Notes: generated from the letters alone by a model not told the origin. Positions 31,437-40,337 are shown, numbered from the stretch's first letter. The stretch is 64,000 nt of DNA from Synechococcus sp. RS9909 (GCF_014279595.1 NZ_CP047943.1:1240001-1304000), one strand, 5' to 3'. Numbers and translations: made by a program.

Positions 31437-31832
31437 GGTTCGATTCGACTCAACCACTGATAGCAAGCGCGGAGCTGATTGACCTGATCTGACATGGGTC
31501 CGCAGGGCGACTCGAGACGTTCCAACCCGGTGAATTGATCTTTTGCAAGGGAGGTTGCTTCAATGTGTGATTGCCAGCATGTTGACAGCAGTGTGATCGA
31601 TAATCTGTCAATCGAAGAAGCCAGATGCTGCACCTTTGGCCATGTGATCGCAATCTACTGCCAAAACTGACAACAAGCTGATCCAGTGGCTGGCCGACGA
31701 TTATGTCTTCGATTCTGGGTCCGACGTGGCAAATTCAATTTGGTGCTTGAGGCTGGCTATCAGGAAACAAGGCACCACCAGGTTGCCCTCGAGGCCATCC
31801 GCCAATGGCCGGCGAAACCGGCTCGAGCTGTC
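31437..31832. other. Intergenic region upstream of the Rieske gene
   Basis: No gene is supported. TTGACAG (31582-31588) and CTGTCAA (31605-31611) form an inverted repeat with a 16-bp gap, placed about 150 bp upstream of the Rieske start, and could be an operator. Confidence 0.45.
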
Positions 31833-32564
31833 TTAGCGGCTCCATTGATCGAGCAGGTTGGAGAAGAGCCTGCGGGCCTGCTGTTCGATCTGGGGGTGCA
31901 GCTGGCTCCAGTCCTGAAGCAATTGCTCAGGTCCATCGGCTCCCATCGCGGCGATGACGTAGTCCCGATCCTCCTCAATCCAGCGCTCCAGGCTGGGACC
32001 ACTCACCTCGAGGTGGCATTGCAGAGCGAAGACATGCTGCGCGATGCGAAAGACCTGCTCGCGGCAGTGCAGGGAGGAGCCCAGCAATGTCGCTGAGGCG
32101 GGGAGGCGAATGCGATCGCCATGCCAGTGCAAAACGATTTCGCTTGGGTTCATGCCCCTGAGCACGGGTTCCTGCTCTGCGTTCCTGAGCCAGTGAATGG
32201 CGCCGTAGCCGACTTCTCTCAAGGGAACGGGTGGTTCACCGACCCGCAGGGGTTCCACCGAGCCACCTGCGGCGATAGCGAGGAGCTGGGCCCCAAGGCA
32301 GATGCCGAGGATCGGTTGTTGCATTTGGTGTCTGCAGCGGAGCCACTCGAGCTCCAGTTGCAGCCAGGGCAGCGGATCGGAGGTGCTCATCGGGCCACCG
32401 AGCACCAGGGCGATACTGCCAGGCGTTTCGGTGTGATCCGGTAAGCGATCGCCGCAATCAGTCCGGAACACCTCCACAGCCAGCCCACGCTCAAGTGCCA
32501 GATCAGCGATGAGATCCGGTCCCTCACAGTCGAGATGTTGAAGCACCAGCAGTCGATCGACCAT
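31833..32564 (-). CDS. Type 1 glutamine amidotransferase (GMP-synthase-like)
   Basis: The 243-aa protein has the nucleophile elbow ILGICLGAQLLAIAAGG (Cys 89), LVLGGPMSTSD near residue 55, and the catalytic His-Glu pair in FALQCHLEVS. It is a stand-alone class I glutamine amidotransferase. Such proteins hydrolyse glutamine or gamma-glutamyl compounds and the acceptor here is unknown. Length is normal. Confidence 0.88.
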   Translation of the reverse strand: MVDRLLVLQHLDCEGPDLIADLALERGLAVEVFRTDCGDRLPDHTETPGSIALVLGGPMSTSDPLPWLQLELEWLRCRHQMQQPILGICLGAQLLAIAAGGSVEPLRVGEPPVPLREVGYGAIHWLRNAEQEPVLRGMNPSEIVLHWHGDRIRLPASATLLGSSLHCREQVFRIAQHVFALQCHLEVSGPSLERWIEEDRDYVIAAMGADGPEQLLQDWSQLHPQIEQQARRLFSNLLDQWSR

Positions 32565-32709
32565 CAGGGAAACCAGGCGCCATGACCCGGCCGAAGCCGG
32601 CAGGACAATGTCACTGTCGGATGCGCTGTCCAGGCTTGTTTGTTGCCGTTGCTGCAGACCAGGCCCTGATCCTCAGGAGATGGTGATGAAGGGATCAATT
32701 GGAGGCTAG

Positions 32710-34417
32710 GAGCCTGTCGCACATAGATCGGCGCACGCTCCTCTCTCCGCCGCCCCTGAATCCGCCCAGATCCCTGTGACAGCAGGGGCTCTGGGTGAGA
32801 GAATGGGGCATGGTGAAACCCAAGTCCTTCCGTCCCTGGAATCCCGAGCAGACCCTGCTGCTGTCACCGTCTCCGGTGGAGTGGCTGCCGGAGAACCACC
32901 TGGTGTTCTTCCTGCTGGATCTGTCGGCTAAAAGGATCCGCGCGGGGAGAAGGCCTATGACCCGCGGATGATGGTGGTGCTGCTGCTCTACGCCTACTGC
33001 GTCGGGCTGCCCAGCTCCCGCAGGATCGAGAAGGCCTGCTGGGAAGACGCCGCCTTCCGGGTGCTCACCGGCAACCAGCAACCGGACCACAGCCGCATCA
33101 GTGACTTCCGCCGTCGTCACCTCGATGCCCTGGCCGGGCTGTTTGTTCAGGTGCTGCGGCTGTGTCAGAAGGCCGGGTTGGTGAGCCTGGGCCATGTCGC
33201 CCTCGATGGCACCAAGGTGTAGACGAAGTCTTCTCCGAAGGAGTAAGCCAATGCCAGCAGGCACAAGGCCATGAGCCACGAACGGATGCTCAAAAGCGAG
33301 AAGCAGCTTGAGAACGAGATACGGGCGCTGCTGCGCAAGGCCGAGATCCTCGATGCCCAGGAAGACGGTCAGTACGGCAAGGGCAAGCGGGGCGATGAGC
33401 TGCCGGAAGAGCTGCAGCGCCGAGCCAGCAGGCTGGAGTGGATCCGCAAGGCCAAAGCGGAGTTGGAGGCAGAGGCTGCTGCCGGTAAGGCACGGCAACG
33501 GGAGGAACAGGCAGAGGCGGCCGATCAGGAGGCTGCAGACGCCGAGGCCACTGGCGAGGAGCAGCGCAGCAAGCGGGCCATACGCCGGGCCCGTGCAACC
33601 CGCCGGCGAGCAGAGGAGGCCCGGAAGCTGGCGACCTTGAAGGCAGAAGCAGCGGGGCTGGACTCCCCAGTCCTCAACGCAGGTGACGATCCGCTGGCGC
33701 TGCCCAGTCGCCAGCTCCCCACCGATGCAGCAGGTGAACCCAAACCTCAGGCCCAGCGCAACTTCACGGATCCAGAGAGCCACATCCTCAAAGGCTCGGG
33801 CGGCTGGATCCAGGGCTACAACGCCCAGGCCGCAGTGGATGGGGATCACAAGGTGATCGTGGCGATCGGCGTGAGCAACCAGCCCAGCGACGCGGTGCAC
33901 CTGCTGCCGATGCTGGAGCGGATCGAGGCCAATATCGGTCAACCTCCCGAGGCCCTGATTGCTGACGCGGGGTACTGCAGCACCGCCAACCTGGAGGCGT
34001 GCGAGCAAAGGGGCCTGAAGGCCTACATCTCCACGAGCCGGGAGCAACACGGACAGAGGCCCCAGCCATCGCGGGGACCTGCACCCAGAGATCTCGATGC
34101 GAAGGGGCGGATGGATCGCAGGCTCAGGTCCAAAGCGGGTCAGGCGATCTATGCCCTGCGCAAGACGATCGTGGAGCCGGTATTCGGTCAGATCAAGGGC
34201 GCCAGGGGACTGGATCGCTTCTGCCTGCGCGGCCTGGAGAAGGTGAACGGGGAATGGGCGCTGATGGCCACCACCCACAACCTGCTGAAGCTGTTCCGGG
34301 CCTCGACCGCCCCGGCCTGAGGGCCTGGTTCAGTTCGCTCCAGCTGAGAACAGGTATCCCTGAAGCTCAGGGGCTCCATGTCGACGCTATGGCCCCAGCA
34401 AAATGTGCGACAGGTTC
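32710..34417 (+). mobile_element. IS1182-family insertion sequence, decayed
   Basis: The 1,708-bp element is bounded by GAGCCTGTCGCACAT and its near-inverse ATGTGCGACAGGTTC (one mismatch), with the palindromic target CTAG duplicated on both sides (32706-32709, 34418-34421). This is the insertion style of IS1182 elements. The right end abuts a nucleotidyltransferase relic. The transposase is broken in two places. Confidence 0.85.
32810..34320 (+). pseudogene. IS1182-type DDE transposase, broken
   Basis: The frame starts MVKPKSFRPWNPEQTLLLSP and reads to FFLLDLSA, where a deletion shifts the frame. It continues as DPRGEKAYDPRMMVVLLLYA ... VALDGTKV (32968-33222). There, two in-frame stops (TAG 33220, TAA 33244) bracket ACGAAGTCTTCTCCGAAGGAG. 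The remaining 350 residues (ANASRHKAMSHERML, AVDGDHKVIVAIGVS, LIADAGYCSTANLEA, TIVEPVFGQIKGARGLDRF) keep the catalytic acids. Confidence 0.9.
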
Positions 34418-34421
34418 CTAG

Positions 34422-34480
34422 CAGATCCAGGTCGCTGCCCGGTCGCGCCGTCCCGTGAATCACCGAGCCGAACACCTGTA
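34422..34480 (-). pseudogene. Nucleotidyltransferase relic cut by IS1182
   Basis: The reverse strand reads LRLQVFGSVIHGTARPGSDL, DL, the same core as 7657-7930. It ends at the IS1182 boundary. The other half is not on the far side of the IS, so a deletion occurred as well. Confidence 0.75.
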
Positions 34481-34648
34481 GACGCAGCTCACCCAGGGTT
34501 GGAGGAGATAAGGAGTCATCTGCTCATCATCGCGGCTTCTGGCTGCAGTGTCGTCCACATCTGATCGTCCGCACCAGGAAGCCATCGCAGGCCTCGGCCC
34601 CCAAGCTGATCGAGATGGTCCACCCGGTGGTGACCGCGGCCTTCACTG

Positions 34649-35074
34649 TCACGGAAGCACCACCAGTTTCAAGAGCTTGGCGGCCTGATTGAGTCGCCGA
34701 TCGAAGCAGGCGAAGGTGAGCGGAAGCGCAAACTGCTCATGCAACTGATGGGCGGCTGCAAGCTGCACGCTGTCGTAGCCACGCAGGGCGAAGGCTTCGG
34801 AGAAGACTCCAGCTTTTTCGACCAGCGACTGGGTGACATCGGCGATTGCAAAGCCAGGCCAAGCCTGCTCAAACATGGATCTGGCCTGTGCCAATCCAGC
34901 TTGATTGGCACCCTTGCAGCGAGTGCGCTGGGCCAATGCGGCCATCGACTCGGCCCAGGTGATTCTGCAAACTGCAATTCCTTCTGAAGCGGAGCGCGCC
35001 TTGATCATGCTCTCGCTGTCCTGTTCATCAATGAACAGCTTGAGAAGAGCAGAGGTGTCACAGAAAAGGATCAC
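34649..35074 (-). CDS. PIN-domain toxin (VapC family)
   Basis: The 141-aa protein carries the PIN acidic residues D6 (CDTSALLKLF), E42 (TWAESMA), D101 (LRGYDSVQLAA) and D125 (FACFDRRL). It should be an RNase toxin. The gene follows its antitoxin by 5 nt on the reverse strand and appears intact, in contrast to the neighbouring VapC genes. Confidence 0.88.
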   Translation of the reverse strand: MILFCDTSALLKLFIDEQDSESMIKARSASEGIAVCRITWAESMAALAQRTRCKGANQAGLAQARSMFEQAWPGFAIADVTQSLVEKAGVFSEAFALRGYDSVQLAAAHQLHEQFALPLTFACFDRRLNQAAKLLKLVVLP

Positions 35075-35079
35075 AGTGT

Positions 35080-35421
35080 CTAGCCACGATCCTCGATCAC
35101 AATGTCGCTCATCAGTGGACCACCATCATTCAGCTTGACCGGTGGTGGAATGACAGGGTTCTGACCATTCCAGCTGATCACGCCGGCATTGATCGCGCGC
35201 TGCAGCGGGCTCGCTGGAGCTGGTGCAGCTGGCTTCACAGCCGTGATGCGGGCGATCGGTTTGCGGTGTGAGGTGACTTCCACCTCCTCACCGGCCTGAA
35301 CCCGGCCCAGCCATTCGGAGAGGTGGGTCTTGAGATCCCGCACCGAGACCTGGCTTGCGACTACTTCTGACACGACTGACTCCGCTGATGCGACCACAGT
35401 AGGTCTGATTTCGGCGCTCAT
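35080..35421 (-). CDS. Phd/YefM-type antitoxin
   Basis: From ATG 35421 the 113-aa product has the Phd fold core SQVSVRDLKTHLSEWLGRVQ and AGEEVEVTSHRKPIARITAV, then a Pro/Ala linker and a toxin-binding tail. Upstream ORF extension to 35721 is not supported by the family. It forms an operon with the PIN toxin. Confidence 0.85.
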   Translation of the reverse strand: MSAEIRPTVVASAESVVSEVVASQVSVRDLKTHLSEWLGRVQAGEEVEVTSHRKPIARITAVKPAAPAPASPLQRAINAGVISWNGQNPVIPPPVKLNDGGPLMSDIVIEDRG

Positions 35422-35501
35422 GCCTCGCCTCCCTCCACCATTCCACTTGCCTGGATCCGCTCCTGGCGGCAGTGTGATTTCACCCCTGGGGTTGGCCCCG
35501 C

Positions 35502-35570
35502 ATGAGCTGGCAGGCGTTCGAACGCCTGGTGGATGATGCCGAGAGCGATCGGGAGCTCCGCTGGAACTGT
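35502..35570 (+). pseudogene. Truncated Nif11 ORF
   Basis: ATG 35502 begins MSWQAFERLVDDAESDRELR W, the N-terminal helix of Nif11 proteins similar to the one at 42816. After about 22 residues the similarity ends and the frame runs into unrelated sequence. Confidence 0.55.
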
Positions 35571-35797
35571 GGCAAGCACCCTTTCCACCTAAGGGGGCGA
35601 TTCCGATCAAGTCCAGAACCTCCTGCAGGAAGCGCAGACCGAAGTGCAACCCGGCGTTGCTGAGCCCCGCACGCTGCTCCAGATCGCGGTACTCCTCCCA
35701 GAGCTCCTTGGGGCGGGCCATGGGGCAGAGGAGCTCGAAACGTGAATTGCGCTGTCAAACTGAAGGGAGATCTCACTCAGCCAGGAGGCCTGGCCCG
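35571..35797. other. Junction region with ORF fragment
   Basis: On the reverse strand MARPKELWEEYRDLEQRAGL then SNAGLHFGLRFLQEVLDLIG (35721-35585) looks protein-like, but it is cut at the Nif11 fragment. I do not recognise it. Confidence 0.4.
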
Positions 35798-36193
35798 ATG
35801 GCCACCCTGACCCTGCACGACGTGCCTGATGCGGTGGTGGCGCGGCTTGAGGAGCGTGCCCGTGCCCATGGCCGCAGCCTCAACCATGAAGTGCTGGCAG
35901 CCCTGGAGTGCATCGCCGCCGATCCCAGCCCAGTGGAGCCGCCCGTTCCTCTGCCCGAAGACGCGTTGCACAGCATTCGAGCGACCATGGCCCGCTTCCC
36001 TGGTTCTGCGCAAGCGGCGCAGCAGCCCCGTGACCCCGGAGAGGTGAGAGCGGAACTTGATGTGTTGGCGCGGCTGAGAAGTCAGTTCAAGGGGCCACCG
36101 CTGACCAGCGAAGAAATCATCGCTGCGATTGGGAGAGACAGCCATCCACCGGAATTGGATCGCTTCGGTTACCGCATCAATCCGGAATCCTGA
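35798..36193 (+). CDS. FitA-like RHH antitoxin
   Basis: The 131-aa protein starts MATLTLHDVPDAVVARLEER, then ARAHGRSLNHEVLAALECIA, the typical FitA/VapB ribbon-helix-helix. A long C-terminal region ends RFGYRINPES. AGGAGG nine bases upstream supports ATG 35798. The stop overlaps the toxin ATG (TGATG). Confidence 0.85.
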   Translation: MATLTLHDVPDAVVARLEERARAHGRSLNHEVLAALECIAADPSPVEPPVPLPEDALHSIRATMARFPGSAQAAQQPRDPGEVRAELDVLARLRSQFKGPPLTSEEIIAAIGRDSHPPELDRFGYRINPES

Positions 36194-36497
36194 TGCTCGT
36201 TGCTGATACCAATGTTCTGATCGAGCTGTTCCTACCGACGCAAAACTCCGCAGCCGTTCAGCAATGGCGCGTTGCAGACAAAGATTGGCGACTGCCGGCT
36301 CTCTGGGTTTTTGAATTTCGTCATGTCCTGCTGAAGTATCTGCGTGCAGAACGGCTTGATCTGGATGGGGCCATGGCTGCTCCAGCTATGACGCCGAATT
36401 CGTGGTGCTCGCTTAGGAGCTGAGCTGCCCGCTACTGACCTTCGATCGGAAGCTGCTCGAACTGTTCCCTGATCTTGCTGTGAAACCTGGTTCGTAA
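36193..36497 (+). pseudogene. VapC toxin with internal deletion and nonsense codon
   Basis: The N-terminus MLVADTNVLIELFLPTQNSA and LPALWVFEFRHVLLKYLRAE is intact. After DLDGAMA the frame shifts and resumes as SYDAEFVVLA, a TAG at the expected Glu codon, then ELSCPLLTFDRKLLELFPDL. The middle of the PIN domain is missing. The antitoxin upstream is therefore orphaned. Confidence 0.8.
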
Positions 36498-36857
36498 CAG
36501 CGGCGCCGGCAGGAGTAGGAACAGCCCGATCACATCCACCGCCGGTGCTGGTTCGCTGGGATCGGGGTAGCGGAAATCAACGGCTGCTAACGACAACCGG
36601 TTGAGATCGATCGATGACGCACTCCAGCTTTCATCGGCCTGATGCAAAAGATCAGACAACTCACGCAGGTTATGGACTTTGGGAACAGGTTGTTCCATTC
36701 GCATCAGTTCAGCCTTGAACAGCTTCTCGAGGCATTGCTGCAGGTGAAAGCAGACATTGCGTTGATGACCACCTGCATTGATCAGGATCAGGCTGTCGTG
36801 CCAGTCATCCTCCGCATAGCGGATCCAGGCCTTCACCAATGGGGTGCATTCAGCCAT
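36432..36857 (-). CDS. HEPN-domain toxin of an MNT-HEPN pair
   Basis: The 141-aa product has a HEPN core YAEDDWHDSLILINAGGHQ, RNVCFHLQQCLEKLFKAELM (R33-x4-H38 motif) and FRYPDPSEP. It is expected to be an RNase toxin that the MNT partner modifies. The last about 45 residues (LLLPAPLLRTRFHSKIREQF) do not look like a normal HEPN end and overlap the broken vapC, so the C-terminus may be fused or shifted. It overlaps the MNT gene by 8 nt. Confidence 0.8.
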   Translation of the reverse strand: MAECTPLVKAWIRYAEDDWHDSLILINAGGHQRNVCFHLQQCLEKLFKAELMRMEQPVPKVHNLRELSDLLHQADESWSASSIDLNRLSLAAVDFRYPDPSEPAPAVDVIGLFLLLPAPLLRTRFHSKIREQFEQLPIEGQ

Positions 36858-37179
36858 GAAGGACTTCGCCGTGATCCAGTGCTTCCCGGATGAACGGATC
36901 TCCCCATCCATACCGCTGCACGGCTGCTTCCGGTTTGCAGAGCAGCAGGTCCACGGGGAACGACGGCGCTGCCAGCTCCAACATGGTGAGCCGCTGCTCA
37001 AGCGAACTCCCCTCAAACGGCATCACCACCAAGATGTCTGCGTCGGAATCCCAGCTCGCCTCGCCCCTGGCCTGCGACCCAAATAGGATCACCTTCTCAG
37101 GCGCGAAATGATCCACCAGTCTGTTGGTGAAGGCCAACAGGGCTTCACGGGTCACCAGCGGGCTGGGTGTGGCTGCCAT
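36850..37179 (-). CDS. MNT nucleotidyltransferase antitoxin
   Basis: The 109-aa protein has VILFGSQARGEASWDSDADI LVV with the GS motif and two Asp (46, 48), and VDLLLCKPEAAVQRYG later. MNT antitoxins adenylylate the HEPN toxin. It is complete, unlike the two MNT relics elsewhere in the window. Confidence 0.88.
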   Translation of the reverse strand: MAATPSPLVTREALLAFTNRLVDHFAPEKVILFGSQARGEASWDSDADILVVMPFEGSSLEQRLTMLELAAPSFPVDLLLCKPEAAVQRYGWGDPFIREALDHGEVLHG

Positions 37180-37243
37180 GGCTCCATCATCGCGCGCCTT
37201 GCGGGATTTTCACGCAAGCGGTATCGGCTGGAACCAGTCGCCC

Positions 37244-37490
37244 TCAGGGCCTGATGTCGGTGGCCTCGAGCCGCTCCAGCAGCATCTCGAGTGTGCGGGT
37301 CTGACGCTCCAGCTGCAGCAGGAAGCCCCCACTGATCAACGCCAGGATCACCAGCCAGACCGCTGAGGTGATGAGCACCAGCCCAGAACAGACCCCAGGC
37401 GCGCTTGTCTTGCTGCAACGCCACCCAGCGGTGCGGCCGGGCGTCGTTGCGGATCAGCTTTTTGCGGCGTTTGACGGGATGGTCCGTCAT
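37244..37490 (-). pseudogene. Small membrane protein with frameshift
   Basis: The frame begins MTDHPVKRRKKLIRNDARPH and RWVALQQDKRAWGLFWA, then shifts and continues LVLITSAVWLVILALISGGF and LLQLERQTRTLEMLLERLEA. Joined, this is a one-span protein with a C-terminal coiled coil. It overlaps the VapC fragment by 4 nt. Confidence 0.65.
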
Positions 37491-37711
37491 GGCTTCAGAC
37501 AGGGCGGGTCAGGCGGTTGAGACGCAGGGGCGCTCACCGAGGCTATGGCTTCAAAGTCGGCGTCGAAGGTGACCAGCACAGCGTTGTGGTGCAGGGCTAC
37601 TGCGGCTATCAGCAGATCCAGGCTCAGCAACGTGCGGCCGATCTGACGGCAGGCCTGGCCAAGATCGATGGCCCGTTGCCAGAGGTTCTCTGGGGTAGCG
37701 AGCAGGGTCAT
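37487..37711 (-). pseudogene. VapC C-terminal half
   Basis: The ORF reads MTLLATPENLWQRAIDLGQA, CRQIGRTLLSLDLLIAAVAL and HHNAVLVTFDADFEAIASVS, the second half of a PIN toxin (SLDLLIAA, TFDADF). The N-terminal catalytic half is missing even though the ATG overlaps the antitoxin stop, so an in-frame deletion is likely. Confidence 0.75.
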
Positions 37712-37938
37712 GAACTGAGCTCCTGAGCGCGCCTCCGTTCGCGCTCCTGGTCGGCCTCATAGGTGTCCAACTCCACCCCCCACTCACCGTTGAGAAACTT
37801 CTGGGCAATCCGAGCCCTGCGCCGCAGCTGCAAAGCCTCCTCCATCAGACGGCGGATGGCGGGTCCTTTTTTGCGCTCGCCCGTCAGGTCAAGGATTTCG
37901 CTCATCTCAGAGTCCGATAGTTCAACGGTGACTTTCGT
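37708..37938 (-). pseudogene. VapB-type antitoxin with start codon changed to ACG
   Basis: The frame KVTVELSDSEMSEILDLTGE, RKKGPAIRRLMEEALQLRRR, ARIAQKFLNGEWGVELDTYE is a VapB-like antitoxin. GGGAGG stands 8 bases before ACG AAA GTC, where family members begin with ATG. Without that start, translation would need the far upstream ATG at 38061. Its toxin is also broken. Confidence 0.65.
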
Positions 37939-38110
37939 GGTTCGGGCCTCCCAGAGTCGGACTTTGGGGTCAGCATGGCAGCGCTTGTCAATGCGGTGCC
38001 TTCCCAGCTGCCTCCAGGCGGCGGAACTGGCCGGCCGGTTGCTGAATGCTGCATCGATCACAACAGCGTCCGCGAACCGGGCCTAGACAGTTTTGAGACG
38101 CCTGAGACTC

Positions 38111-38311
38111 ATGTCTGCTTTTGCTGTTGCCTCCACGCCCCGCGGTTCTTCGATCGAAAGGCTCGACTCCGGTCGCTACCGGGTTTGTGACGTCGATCAT
38201 CACTGCCGTGAGGTTGAGGACGTCTGGACCGCCTTTGAGCTGGTGCACGGTCAGGAGCTGGAGCTCGAGGGTGCACCGCTCTCCGACACCAATCTCGCCC
38301 AGCGCAGCTGA
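38111..38311 (+). CDS. Unknown 66-aa protein
   Basis: MSAFAVASTPRGSSIERLDS, GRYRVCDVDHHCREVEDVWT, AFELVHGQELELEGAPLSDT and NLAQRS. A Cys/His-containing centre (CDVDHHC) could bind a metal, but no family is known to me. Confidence 0.45.
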   Translation: MSAFAVASTPRGSSIERLDSGRYRVCDVDHHCREVEDVWTAFELVHGQELELEGAPLSDTNLAQRS

Positions 38312-38431
38312 TCAGCTCTGCCATTCCCTCTGCCAACGCTCATGTCAGCTCAACGCCTCGGTTGCCTGGGTGACGGATTCACGAATGATTGCTTGATCTG
38401 CCAGCTTGGGGATGGACCCATTGCGGAAAGC

Positions 38432-38596
38432 ATGAACCGGAGCAGGTGCTTGGGGTGGACCACCGTCGCTGCGCTGGGCCTGACGCTCTCGATGGCGAGT
38501 TACCTGGTGCTCCAGGATGGTGCACTGCCCAGGAAAAAGAAGCCGGTGGCGGTGATCACCAGCAAAGAGATTGTCAAGAAGGCCGGCCGCCAGTGA
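38432..38596 (+). CDS. Small single-span protein
   Basis: From ATG 38432 the 54-aa product has one membrane span (WTTVAALGLTLSMASYLVL) and a basic tail (RKKKPVAVITSKEIVKKAGR). The frame is open to 38342. Weak evidence beyond composition. Confidence 0.4.
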   Translation: MNRSRCLGWTTVAALGLTLSMASYLVLQDGALPRKKKPVAVITSKEIVKKAGRQ

Positions 38597-38845
38597 GCTG
38601 AGGGGGTTCAAGGGGCTGCTGGTCTGGCTGTTTGTCCTTCAAAGATCACAGTCAACGCCAGTGCCAATTCGCGTGAGCACGCCTGATTTCTTGTTGATTG
38701 TCTCCATCCATTCGGCCGTGCCTAATCCAGAGAGGGTTGACCATCACGCTCCTTGTTGCGCCTTCCTGCAGCGCTTGGTTTGTTGGTGCCAAGACCGATG
38801 CTGCCCGTCGATGAGCCCTGCCCCTACTGGTGCTGACTTGTTGAT
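38597..38845. other. Intergenic, nothing recognised
   Basis: No ORF with coding character, hairpin or repeat was seen. Module C begins at about 38846. Confidence 0.5.
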
Positions 38846-38857
38846 CGACCCGTGAAT

Positions 38858-39019
38858 TCAGAAGTGGGTCCGCTGGGCCTCGGCGCTGTCGCCCCAGAGC
38901 TTGCGTTTGGCGGCCTCGGCATCGGCGATGAACAGCCGTGCTTCTGCGCGGTTGGTGCAGGTGCGTGCCCGTTCTTCCAGCTGCATCAACTGCACCAGCT
39001 GTTGGGTGGTGGCGGTCAT
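38858..39019 (-). CDS. Conserved 53-aa protein, copy C
   Basis: Same as copies A and B except for Asp in LWGDSAEAQRTHF. The ribosome-binding site is AGGAGGTGACC. Confidence 0.7.
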   Translation of the reverse strand: MTATTQQLVQLMQLEERARTCTNRAEARLFIADAEAAKRKLWGDSAEAQRTHF

Positions 39020-39046
39020 GGTCACCTCCTGGTGTTCCTGCATCAA

Positions 39047-39065
39047 GGTTAACCCTGGGTTAACC
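39047..39065. promoter_or_regulatory. Perfect 19-bp palindrome, copy C
   Basis: GGTTAACCCTGGGTTAACC, unchanged, although the CNBD gene next to it in A and B is deleted here. Confidence 0.75.
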
Positions 39066-39071
39066 CTCGTG

Positions 39072-39464
39072 TCAGGGCTCGCTGCCATTGATCTCCCTGA
39101 GCAGCTCCTCCAGCAGCTGGCGTTCGTCTGGTGTGGGTTGATTGCGCAGCGGCTGTTCCATTGCCAGATCATCGATCAGGCCGTAGAAGCGCACATCGAA
39201 CCAGAGCAGGAACAGCTCGAGCGTGAGTGGTTGGGGCCAGTGGCTGGGGTCCTCACACCAGCAGCGCAGCTCCTCTCGAAAGATCGGCAGGACATGCTCT
39301 CGCAGGCGCTCCTCTACCGGGCGGTCCTGATCCTGGAGGGGGATCAGATAGAGCGAGGGCTCCAGCTCAGCCAGCATCGTCCCCTCCGGTTCCATTGCAT
39401 GGGCCCAGGCCCGCATCGGCTCCTTGGCAGAAATGCCGATGGCGCAACGATTCACCACTCCCAT
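39072..39464 (-). CDS. Conserved 130-aa unknown protein, copy C
   Basis: This copy combines the ISAKEP block and DDLAMEQPLRNQ block of copy B with the HAMEPEGTMLAELEPSLYLI block of copy A, plus its own RPVEERL. Its stop lies 7 bp from the palindrome because the CNBD gene is deleted. Confidence 0.7.
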   Translation of the reverse strand: MGVVNRCAIGISAKEPMRAWAHAMEPEGTMLAELEPSLYLIPLQDQDRPVEERLREHVLPIFREELRCWCEDPSHWPQPLTLELFLLWFDVRFYGLIDDLAMEQPLRNQPTPDERQLLEELLREINGSEP

Positions 39465-39676
39465 GCGCCCGTAGCTGAACCGCGCCTGTCGGTGCTTCAG
39501 CGAACCTCCTGCACGCAACCGTAGAAACGGCCATGGCGCCCGTCAGCTGATGAGGCGCACTACGGGTCGACCGATCAGCCCTGCTTGCTGGCGTTGTCAC
39601 CGCCGCAGTGTCGTTTTGCGCGCTCTGGGATCAGAAGATCTCGCGCTAATCACGTGGTTTCGTCCAGTTCCGTAGA

Positions 39677-39688
39677 CTTGCGTACAAG
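39677..39688. promoter_or_regulatory. RHH operator candidate, copy C
   Basis: CTTGCGTACAAG, one base different from copy A. Confidence 0.45.
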
Positions 39689-39703
39689 CAAGGAGTTGAT
39701 GGC

Positions 39704-39799
39704 ATGATCGCCAAGGGCCATCGTCCCCATGGCCGCACCCAGAAGGGGATGGAGGAGGTGCTCTTCCGCTACCTGGCCTCAGAAGCGAGCCAGGGTTGA
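39704..39799 (+). pseudogene. RHH regulator with N-terminal deletion, copy C
   Basis: The 31-codon frame MIAKGHRPHGRTQKGMEEVL FRYLASEASQG lacks the strand and first helix (residues 2-32 of copy B). DNA binding should be lost. The TGATG coupling to the cytochrome gene is kept. Confidence 0.75.
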
Positions 39800-40320
39800 T
39801 GGGCCGGGCGACTCCCTATCAGCCGTCTCTCCTGCGTTTGCTGCATGGCATCACGGCGTTGTTTGTGCCGCTGGCCTGGCTGAGCGGATTGGTGGTGTTG
39901 ATCAATCACGACGGTCGATGGCTGCAACTGTCAGCTGTTCCGGGCGATTGGATTGATGTGCATGGAACGATCGGTGTGGTGCTTTGGCCCGTGGCGCTGC
40001 TGTTGGCGCTCTATGCCTTCACTGCTGGTCGGGCCCGATTGCGCCACCCGGCCAATGCTGCGGTGTTGATCGGGCTGCTGCTGGCGATCGGCAGCGGCAA
40101 ATTGATGGATGAGGACTGGTTGCGAACCGGTGAACTGGAGCATTGGCCTTATCACCTGCATCTTCTGGCGTGGATGATCATCAGTGGCGCTGTGATCTGG
40201 CACGTCGGTGATGTGGTGCGACGCGGCGGTTTGCCCTTGGCAGGTTCCATGGTGAAGTTGACAGTGCGCGAATCAGATCGTCCGCGCCACTGGCCAAAGC
40301 AGCTGCTGCAACGGCGATGA
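39799..40320 (+). CDS. Cytochrome b561-like membrane protein, copy C
   Basis: Differs from copy B at a few positions (HGITALFVP, LQLSAVPG, IGVVLWP). Candidate heme ligands are unchanged. It is followed by a relic of the 85-aa protein and a His-rich exporter. Confidence 0.75.
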   Translation: MGRATPYQPSLLRLLHGITALFVPLAWLSGLVVLINHDGRWLQLSAVPGDWIDVHGTIGVVLWPVALLLALYAFTAGRARLRHPANAAVLIGLLLAIGSGKLMDEDWLRTGELEHWPYHLHLLAWMIISGAVIWHVGDVVRRGGLPLAGSMVKLTVRESDRPRHWPKQLLQRR

Positions 40321-40337
40321 GCGATTCAAGGCGGTCA

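Noticed and set aside
33290-33598. Antisense frames over the IS1182 transposase, including a 527-codon one at 32695-34278
   Set aside because: Long only because of high GC and lack of stops opposite a coding gene; the plus-strand protein has clear transposase motifs.
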